The notes below the pieces were generated by a model. That model saw nothing but the letters and a program-made list of their open reading frames with translations, was not told where the DNA came from and did no database searches. The translations under genes and the position numbers were made by a program. 6,188 nucleotides of DNA from a bacterium (GTDB lineage Bacteria; ARS69). The DNA is taken from contig JALGZO010000542.1 in assembly GCA_025774865.1 (NCBI GenBank), positions 1 through 6,188 on the forward strand, written 5' to 3'. Below, in pieces: positions 1 to 4,614 of the stretch; the first letter of the stretch is position 1; the number at the start of each line of letters is the position of its first letter.

Positions 1-714
1 GCCGTCGGGATCGGTGGCATCGCGCTCGAGAACCTCGATGGCGGCAAAGCCGGTCAGCCCGCGGCGGGTTTGCTTGTAGTCACCGAGAAAGCGCGTCGTC
101 GCGACCGCCGCTCGGTTCGATCGCAAATCTCCCGGCTCCTTCGTCGGAAGCTGGAGGTCGAAACCGACGTTGAGCGTCTGCTTCGTGGGGCCGATCCAGG
201 GAGTCGCCCACGTCAGCGAGAACGAGTCGCGCGCACCGTACCGGCCCCGGCTGTTGATCTGACGGTTCATCCCGCCGAGGTTGCGGATCCGGAAACGGTA
301 GCCGACCGTGAGCTCCTGGTCGGAAAAGTCGTAGTCGATGGTCGGCGTGATGAACCAGCGCGGGCGCTCGAACACCGAGACGACCACGAGCACTCCGTCG
401 GCGGAGGGCACGGCCTCGACCTCCACGTGAGCGAAGATCCCGAGATCGAGGATCCGTTCCCGATCTCGCCACAGGTCGTGGGCTCGGAATGCTCCCCCCT
501 CCTGAAGCCGCATCTCTCGCCGAAACACGATCTCGTGCGTGTGGTTGTTCCCGAGTATGAGAACCTGGTTGACGATCTTGTCTTCGAGGTGGGGATAGGA
601 CTGGTCGTGCAGCCTCTCGATCGCGGGGGCCGCCGTCGCCATCGCGAGCGCCGCCACGAGGGCGCCGACTCGCGCGAGGTTTGCGCGCACTACGGAAGCG
701 GGACGGTGGGCCAT
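1..714 (-). CDS. Omp85/BamA-superfamily outer-membrane protein with one POTRA domain (partial, C-terminus beyond window)
   Basis: The frame runs open from ATG at 714 to base 1, giving 238 residues without a stop; the rest of the gene lies outside the window. Residues about 12-31 form a hydrophobic signal peptide ending in a TAAPA-like cleavage site. Residues about 47-117 read as one POTRA domain: an I-V-N-Q-V strand leading into L-x-G-N-N, a charged helix (EIVFRREM), the DRERILDLGIFAHVEVE segment, and a closing V-L-V-V-V-S-V-F-E strand. From about residue 119 (RWFITPTIDYDF) the chain has alternating aromatic and polar strands like an Omp85 (surface antigen D15) beta-barrel. Family members insert or export proteins at the outer membrane; the substrate here is unknown. 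The gene begins 38 bases after the bactofilin-like gene. An in-frame TGA lies 12 codons upstream and no better start is visible. No clear Shine-Dalgarno is seen, so initiation may be weak or coupled. Family call is strong; exact subfamily is unknown. Confidence 0.85.
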   Translation of the reverse strand, partial: MAHRPASVVRANLARVGALVAALAMATAAPAIERLHDQSYPHLEDKIVNQVLILGNNHTHEIVFRREMRLQEGGAFRAHDLWRDRERILDLGIFAHVEVEAVPSADGVLVVVSVFERPRWFITPTIDYDFSDQELTVGYRFRIRNLGGMNRQINSRGRYGARDSFSLTWATPWIGPTKQTLNVGFDLQLPTKEPGDLRSNRAAVATTRFLGDYKQTRRGLTGFAAIEVLERDATDPDG

Positions 715-752
715 TCTGAATGTTCGGAACTGTGCCCGCAGCGGTCAAGCCA

Positions 753-2033
753 TCAGGTGGAAGGACGCTCCTCGTCCGGCGGCTCACTGGTCGATGCCGG
801 GGGCGGCGGCGGGCTCGGGGCCGCAGGCGGTGGCGGTGGAGGCGGAGCGTGGCCTGAGGGCAGCTCACCGGGCGGCGGCGGCGCGGACCCGGGCGTCGTG
901 GGCCAGCCGCCGTTGGCGGGCACGGCCTGCCGGCCGAAGCGGCTCGTCAACAAGGCCCCGTACCCGAGGATCGAACCGAACAGGATCACGAAGCAGCCGA
1001 CCACGGACAGCATCGTCGACAGAGGCGAGAGGAACCCCCCACCGATCCCGAGGAGCGACCCCGTCAGATCGAGCGCATTGAGCGCGATGTACCCGATGAA
1101 CAGGTAGAAGTACGGACTGCGCGCGACCTGCAGTTCCCCACTCTCGCGCAGGTGCGCGACCCGGCGGCCGACGGCCAGAGACACGGCGAAGAACCCGCCG
1201 AGCACCATCAGGACGACCGCGAACAGAAGCACCGGGATGAGGAGGATTCCGATGATCGTGATCGCGAGGAGAATGATGGAGAGAACGATCGCGATCGGGG
1301 TGCCGAGAGCTCCGACCAGTCCGATCAGGAAACTCTGTCCCGGCTCCGCTTCGATCCGCCGGCTGATCGTCTCGAGCCGGTTCGGGGCGATGGCATAGAA
1401 GATGAGTCCGATGAGCAGTCCGACGACGAGCCACGCCAGCTCGAACCCGAGGGAGAAGTAGCGGGTATCCGGCATGTGCCAGTCGCCGTGCTTGACCCCT
1501 CTCGAGAAGATGTTGAAGCCGAGATCGATGGAGACCGTCTCTCCGCTGACCTCGACTGCGCCGCGCTTGTCCACCCGGCCGCCGACGGACACGACGTCAC
1601 CGTCGACGATGGCGCCCTCCTCCAGGATGACGCTGCCACCGACCGACACGACGTCTCCGATGACCGAGCCGAAGATGATGGCGTCGCCGCCGATGGAGAC
1701 CACGTCCCCTTCGATCCGCTCGCCTTCGAGCACGGTGACGTCGTCGCCGAAGTTCACGCGCTCGCCGGAGCTCTTGTACTCACGATCCGGGTCGCGATCG
1801 CCCCGGTAGCGCTGGTATTCCTCCCAGAGCTCCGTATTGGGCTCAGGCGCATCCGGCGGGTCCGGTGGGACCGGGATCTCGCTGTCGAGACCGTCGATCT
1901 GCCGGTCGACGTCTTCGGCCGTTTCCTGATCCAGAGCCTGGGTGTCTTCTTCCGTCTGAGCGAGCGCGAGCGGCGCGACGAGCAGCGCGGCCGCGACCGT
2001 GAGCAGCGAAGCGCTACGCGAGAAGGCCGACAT
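753..2033 (-). CDS. Exported bactofilin-like polymer-forming protein fused to a multi-pass membrane domain
   Basis: This 426-residue protein has an N-terminal signal peptide (about 6-25, ending LALAQ). An acidic, proline-containing linker (about 26-90) follows. Residues about 95-172 form a beta-helix-like domain with repeated G-D-V-V-S-[IV]-G-G units at 109, 126 and 145 and weaker copies at 96 and 164, as in bactofilin/polymer-forming (DUF583-type) proteins. Hydrophobic segments at about 196-215, 234-290 (probably two or more helices), 308-330 and 338-362 make about five membrane passes. Residues 381-426 form a proline-rich tail. Classical bactofilins are short cytoplasmic filament proteins of roughly 100-200 residues. 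A signal peptide would place this beta-helix outside the cytoplasm, and the membrane domain would anchor it in the inner membrane. The ATG is chosen for a strong AGGGAGG site five bases upstream. The gene overlaps the putative anti-sigma gene by 20 bases and is followed by the Omp85-type gene, suggesting an envelope role. Function is inferred. Confidence 0.85.
   Translation of the reverse strand: MSAFSRSASLLTVAAALLVAPLALAQTEEDTQALDQETAEDVDRQIDGLDSEIPVPPDPPDAPEPNTELWEEYQRYRGDRDPDREYKSSGERVNFGDDVTVLEGERIEGDVVSIGGDAIIFGSVIGDVVSVGGSVILEEGAIVDGDVVSVGGRVDKRGAVEVSGETVSIDLGFNIFSRGVKHGDWHMPDTRYFSLGFELAWLVVGLLIGLIFYAIAPNRLETISRRIEAEPGQSFLIGLVGALGTPIAIVLSIILLAITIIGILLIPVLLFAVVLMVLGGFFAVSLAVGRRVAHLRESGELQVARSPYFYLFIGYIALNALDLTGSLLGIGGGFLSPLSTMLSVVGCFVILFGSILGYGALLTSRFGRQAVPANGGWPTTPGSAPPPPGELPSGHAPPPPPPPAAPSPPPPPASTSEPPDEERPST
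795..893 (-). repeat. Low-complexity tract coding a proline-rich tail
   Basis: On the plus strand this is a run of GGC/GGT/GGA triplets. On the coding strand it gives proline clusters of four, seven and five residues (residues 385-388, 397-403 and 408-412) separated by Ala, Ser, Gly and His. Such tails are usually disordered and may bind partners. The tract is prone to replication slippage, and its length may vary between strains. Confidence 0.8.
1518..1748 (-). repeat. Beta-helix repeat units in the bactofilin-like protein
   Basis: Residues 96-172 contain five spaced copies of a glycine/valine unit. Three are near-identical (GDVVSIGG, GDVVSVGG, GDVVSVGG), 17 and 19 residues apart, flanked by degenerate copies GDDVTV and GETVSI. 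Repeat lengths of 13-19 residues fit rungs of a right-handed beta-helix as in bactofilins. The repeats are also visible in DNA as recurring gtccccgac/acgacgtc-type blocks. Confidence 0.75.
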
Positions 2034-2637
2034 GAACGCCTCCCTGGCGTGGGTTTCTCCCGGTCTGCATCAGCACGTAGGTGACGGTCGCCGCGAGCGC
2101 GAACGTCACGAGCGTCACGGCGATCAACGGCTGGGCCGACGAAGAGAGCGCGGTTCCCGTCGCCTGGACGAGGGTCGTGACGAGCCGCGCGATCCAGTCG
2201 AGCTGAGCCACGGAGCCCGCGTACCCGACGACCGCGTCCGTTGCTCTCCCGAGCGCGGCCGTGGCCGCGACGGCGAGCCGGCCGAGCCAGCTGGCCGGAT
2301 CCGTCGGGAGGAGCCGGGCCGCTCCGAACGTGACCGCGGCGAGCGACAGGGCCCCCGCGAGCACGAACCCATTCTCCAACCGAGCCGGAATCCTCCAACG
2401 CTGTCGCCGGGAAGCCTGGGCCGCGAGGGCCGCGAAGATCCCGGGCAGGAGGTCGGCGGGAGGATCGACGTCCAGGGGCGTGTCTAGGAGCGTGTGGACA
2501 GCGCGGAGCCGCTCGTGCTCCCGCCGCCAGTCCGCACTCTCCCGGACCCGGCGCTCGACGCGCACCCTCTCCGCCGGGGAGAGAAACCCGTCGAGGTAGT
2601 CCTGGAGGCTCTGGGTTCGGTTCCGGTCGCGAATCAT
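2014..2637 (-). CDS. Putative membrane anti-sigma factor lacking zinc ligands
   Basis: This 207-residue protein follows the ECF sigma gene. Residues 10-50 (LQDYLDGFLSPAERVRVERRVRESADWRREHERLRAV) match the pattern of the anti-sigma domain also found in zf-HC2 proteins, usually L-x-x-Y-L-D-G-E-L-S-x-x-E ending H-L-x-x-C-x-x-C. Here the zinc-binding His and two Cys positions read Arg, Ser and Trp, so the domain should be zinc-free. Hydrophobic helices at about 90-110 and 170-191 flank a 60-residue segment, predicting a cytoplasmic N-terminus, a periplasmic loop and a short cytoplasmic C-terminus. The expected role is to hold the neighbouring sigma factor at the inner membrane until a signal arrives. 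ATG at 2637 is supported by GAGGGG eight bases upstream. Other possibility: a membrane protein of unrelated function that only resembles the domain. The call rests on gene order, pattern and topology. Confidence 0.7.
   Translation of the reverse strand: MIRDRNRTQSLQDYLDGFLSPAERVRVERRVRESADWRREHERLRAVHTLLDTPLDVDPPADLLPGIFAALAAQASRRQRWRIPARLENGFVLAGALSLAAVTFGAARLLPTDPASWLGRLAVAATAALGRATDAVVGYAGSVAQLDWIARLVTTLVQATGTALSSSAQPLIAVTLVTFALAATVTYVLMQTGRNPRQGGVHVGLLA
2039..2045 (-). promoter_or_regulatory. Ribosome binding site of the bactofilin-like gene
   Basis: On the minus strand AGGGAGG lies five bases before the ATG at 2033. It is inside the end of the upstream anti-sigma-like gene, so it fixes the start within a 20-base overlap and lets the gene be translated without relying only on coupling. 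Confidence 0.75.
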
Positions 2638-2645
2638 CGCAGATT

Positions 2646-2651
2646 CCCCTC
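2646..2651 (-). promoter_or_regulatory. Ribosome binding site of the anti-sigma-like gene
   Basis: GAGGGG on the minus strand lies eight bases before the ATG at 2637, a normal spacing. It shows that this gene, unlike its upstream neighbours, starts translation independently after a gap. Confidence 0.65.
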
Positions 2652-2664
2652 TGGAGCCGGTTGA

Positions 2665-2729
2665 TCGGGCCCCTTGGCACCTCTCTCTACGGGGGCCGCC
2701 CCCTCAGGGTTGCGGGTCCTGGGGCCCGA
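2665..2729. repeat. 9-bp inverted repeat with 47-base spacer
   Basis: The arms TCGGGCCCC (2665-2673) and GGGGCCCGA (2721-2729) are perfect reverse complements. Each arm also contains the self-complementary core GGGCCC, so they could equally be a direct pair of short palindromic sites for a dimeric regulator. In GC-rich DNA such arms can occur by chance. Confidence 0.5.
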
Positions 2730-2758
2730 GATTAGTCGAATTCGGCCTTTTCGGCAGG

Positions 2759-3361
2759 TCATTCCAGGTCCTCCAGGTTGTAGTCGCGTTCCAGGATCTT
2801 CCGGAAGGCCTCCCGGGCCCGGTGGATCCGGGCCTTCACGGTGCCGAGCGGCGCCTCCAGGATCCGCGCGATCTCCTCATAAGACAGATCGCGCTGGTGC
2901 CGCAGCAGCAGAACCATGCGATGGGCTTCGGGCAGCTTGTCCAGCGCCTCCGCCAGCAGCTCCTGACGCTCGGCCGTCTCCAGATCGCGCTCCGGGTCCT
3001 GCGTGGGGTCGAGGACGTCGCGGGTGACGGTCTCGTCGTCCCCCAGGGAGACCGGGGCGTCGAGCGAGACGGTCTCGATCTTGCGCTTGCGGATGTAGTC
3101 GATGCAGAGGTTCGTCGCGACCCGGTAGATCCAGCTCGAGAACGAGTACGACGGATCGTACTTGCCGAGGGCGCCGTGCACCCGGACGAACACGTCCTGG
3201 GTGAGGTCGCGCGCGAGCTCGCTCTCACGCACCATCCGGTACGCGAGGTTGTACAACCCGCGCTGGTACCGGCGGACGACGACGGCGAACGCGCGATCGT
3301 CGCCGGCGAGAGCTCGCTGGACGTACTCACGATCGTCGATCTCCGCCGGGGGCCCGCTCAT
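2759..3361 (-). CDS. ECF-family RNA polymerase sigma factor (sigma-70 family)
   Basis: The 200-residue length is typical of ECF (group 4) sigma factors. Region 2 spans about 25-93, with the core-binding stretch ARDLTQDVFVRVHGAL and the promoter -10 recognition stretch FSSWIYRVATNLCIDYIRKRK. Region 4 spans about 136-190, with LPEAHRMVLLLRHQRDLSYEEIA and the helix-turn-helix ending PLGTVKARIHRAREAFRKIL, which reads the -35 element. The two regions are joined by an acidic linker (about 107-130). The protein directs RNA polymerase to a dedicated promoter set. The ATG at 3361 overlaps the TPR stop as ATGA. A GAGGAG lies only two bases before the ATG, tighter than usual, so coupling to the TPR gene is likely important. 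The anti-sigma-like gene follows after 121 bases. No C-terminal extension is present. Target promoters and ECF subgroup cannot be assigned from this window. Confidence 0.95.
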   Translation of the reverse strand: MSGPPAEIDDREYVQRALAGDDRAFAVVVRRYQRGLYNLAYRMVRESELARDLTQDVFVRVHGALGKYDPSYSFSSWIYRVATNLCIDYIRKRKIETVSLDAPVSLGDDETVTRDVLDPTQDPERDLETAERQELLAEALDKLPEAHRMVLLLRHQRDLSYEEIARILEAPLGTVKARIHRAREAFRKILERDYNLEDLE

Positions 3362-4614
3362 GGCTCCTCGAACCGGGCGGCCGCCTCGATCGCGCCGTCC
3401 CAGTCCCCCGACTCCGATCGCGCGAGGGCGAGGAAGTACCCGGCCTCATTGCTTTCCGGCATCCGGTCGACCGCGATCGCGAACTGATCGACCGACGCCC
3501 GGACCAATCCGCGACGGCGCAGCTCCTTCCCCGTCGCGAGAAAGAGCGGCCCGGGGACCGCCCCGTTCATCGCCGCCCGCAGCACCGTGAACGACGCTCG
3601 AGCGTCCGGGCGCCGATCGAGCTCCTGATAGAGCGGCGCCAGGACACAGTGCAGGTGCAGGTTCTCGGGATCTTCCAGAAGCCCCTTTTCCCACGCGGCG
3701 AGCGCCGCCTCCACGTCCCCCGCCTCGATCGCGATTGCTCCCTGCACCAGCGCGGTGACCGCGAGCATCGCCGGTGAGGTGTTGCCGGCGGCTTCCCGGT
3801 GACGCCGCGCGGCGGCGCGGGCGCCGTCGAGATCGTCGAGCTCGCGGCGCGCCATCATCAGGAGGTGGAGAGCCTCCACGTGGTCGGGCTCGATCTCGAC
3901 GCATCGCTCGAGCTCCTCGGCCGCCTTCCGGAAGTCGGCGCTGCCGGCCGGATGCACGAGAGCGCGCCCCCGCAGCAGATGAAGTCGCGCCGGCTCGGCC
4001 GTCGTCGTTTCCGGGACGCGCGCGAGGACGCTTTTCGCTTCCGCCGCCCGGTTCAGATCGAGAAGAACTCCCGCGAGCGCGAATCGCGCGGCGTCGAGCC
4101 TCGGATCGAGCTCGATCGCCTGGCGGTAGTCCGCGGCTGCGGCCTCGAGCTTGCCCTGGTTCCGCCGGGCGTCTCCCCGGGCCACGAGAACTCCGGCCTC
4201 GGCCGGACGGCTCCGGCCGAACTCGATGAAGAGCGACTCGGCGGCGGCGAAGCGGTTGAGCCGGTTCGACGCGTCCGCCAGGGCGAGCAACTCGTCGGGC
4301 TCCAGGGGGCGCACGGCCGCGAGCGGCTCGAGATAGGTCGGCACGTCCTCCCAGCGATCCTGCCGGTACGCGAGCACACCGAGGCCGGAGAGCGCGGCCA
4401 CGTGCCTCGGGTCATCGTGCAGGATCCGCGTGAGGTGCCAGAGCCCCGACCAGTCGCGTCCGGCCTGAAGGTCGGCCCGCGCTCGATCGAACCGCGCGGC
4501 AACCTCGGCGGGGCTCGCCGGCGGCGGGCTGTCGGTCTCTTCGCCGGCGCAGCCTCCGGCGAGGACGGCCGCCGGGATGCCGAGCGCTACCATCCGCCGC
4601 CGTGCCGCGTTCAA
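3358..4614 (-). CDS. TPR-repeat protein, probable lipoprotein
   Basis: This 418-residue protein opens with basic residues, a hydrophobic stretch and LAGGC (Cys22), a plausible though not ideal lipobox (Ala at -3), then a Pro/Ser linker. Residues about 36-418 are tandem alpha-helical 34-residue units. The clearest TPR motifs are about 138-171 (GDARRNQGKLEAAAADYRQAIELDP), 211-244 (ending ELERCVEIEPDH) and 285-317 (GAIAIEAGDVEAALAAWEKGLLEDP). Roughly ten units are likely, the last truncated at DGAIEAAARFEEP. TPR arrays act as protein-binding scaffolds. The partner may be the upstream ASPIC/UnbV protein, since TPR and CRTAC1-like proteins commonly neighbour each other. The start is TTG at 4614, overlapping the upstream TGA as TTGA, with GGAGG seven bases before it. 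An ATG seven codons inside (4593) has no evident ribosome site and would shorten the basic N-region. Envelope location is inferred. Confidence 0.85.
   Translation of the reverse strand: MNAARRRMVALGIPAAVLAGGCAGEETDSPPPASPAEVAARFDRARADLQAGRDWSGLWHLTRILHDDPRHVAALSGLGVLAYRQDRWEDVPTYLEPLAAVRPLEPDELLALADASNRLNRFAAAESLFIEFGRSRPAEAGVLVARGDARRNQGKLEAAAADYRQAIELDPRLDAARFALAGVLLDLNRAAEAKSVLARVPETTTAEPARLHLLRGRALVHPAGSADFRKAAEELERCVEIEPDHVEALHLLMMARRELDDLDGARAAARRHREAAGNTSPAMLAVTALVQGAIAIEAGDVEAALAAWEKGLLEDPENLHLHCVLAPLYQELDRRPDARASFTVLRAAMNGAVPGPLFLATGKELRRRGLVRASVDQFAIAVDRMPESNEAGYFLALARSESGDWDGAIEAAARFEEP

Larger units (their letters stand above)
2638..2758 (-). other. 121-base gap between sigma and anti-sigma genes with nested inverted repeats
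   Basis: This is the longest non-coding stretch in a cluster whose other junctions overlap or lie 38 bases apart. It holds a 9-bp inverted repeat (TCGGGCCCC at 2665-2673 against GGGGCCCGA at 2721-2729). Nested inside is a short hairpin, GGGGG-CGG-CCCCC on the minus strand, at 2691-2703. No T-tract follows either stem, so a classical intrinsic terminator is not supported. The segment 2731-2752 is locally AT-richer. The gap could hold a promoter, or a structured leader that sets the amount of anti-sigma relative to sigma. Confidence 0.5.

Noticed and set aside
718-750. TTGACC...GAACAT as a sigma-70 promoter before the Omp85 gene
   Set aside because: The spacing is 17 bases but the -10 half matches only three of six positions and would place the start of transcription at or past the ATG.
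80-868. A minus-strand frame of 262 codons overlapping the Omp85 start
   Set aside because: Arg/Pro-rich translation with no domain; the neighbouring frame gives a signal peptide and POTRA motifs and starts at 714.
70-1107. A 345-codon plus-strand open frame at the window start
   Set aside because: It crosses the Omp85 and bactofilin genes in antisense and its glycine runs are the mirror of the proline-rich tail; no recognisable fold.
1152-2084. A 310-codon plus-strand open frame
   Set aside because: Highly charged Asp/Arg-rich translation opposite the clear membrane and beta-helix regions of the bactofilin-like gene.
1754-2680. A 308-codon minus-strand frame across the anti-sigma and bactofilin genes
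   Set aside because: Low-complexity Arg/Pro/Gly product spanning two better-supported genes with good ribosome sites.
2691-2703. GGGGG-CGG-CCCCC hairpin as an intrinsic terminator after the sigma gene
   Set aside because: The stem is only five pairs and no run of T follows on the minus strand.
2730-2764. Possible ECF-type promoter (GGAAT near the sigma stop with a TCGACTAAT-like downstream block)
   Set aside because: Matches are partial and the true recognition sequence of this sigma factor is unknown; too weak to annotate.
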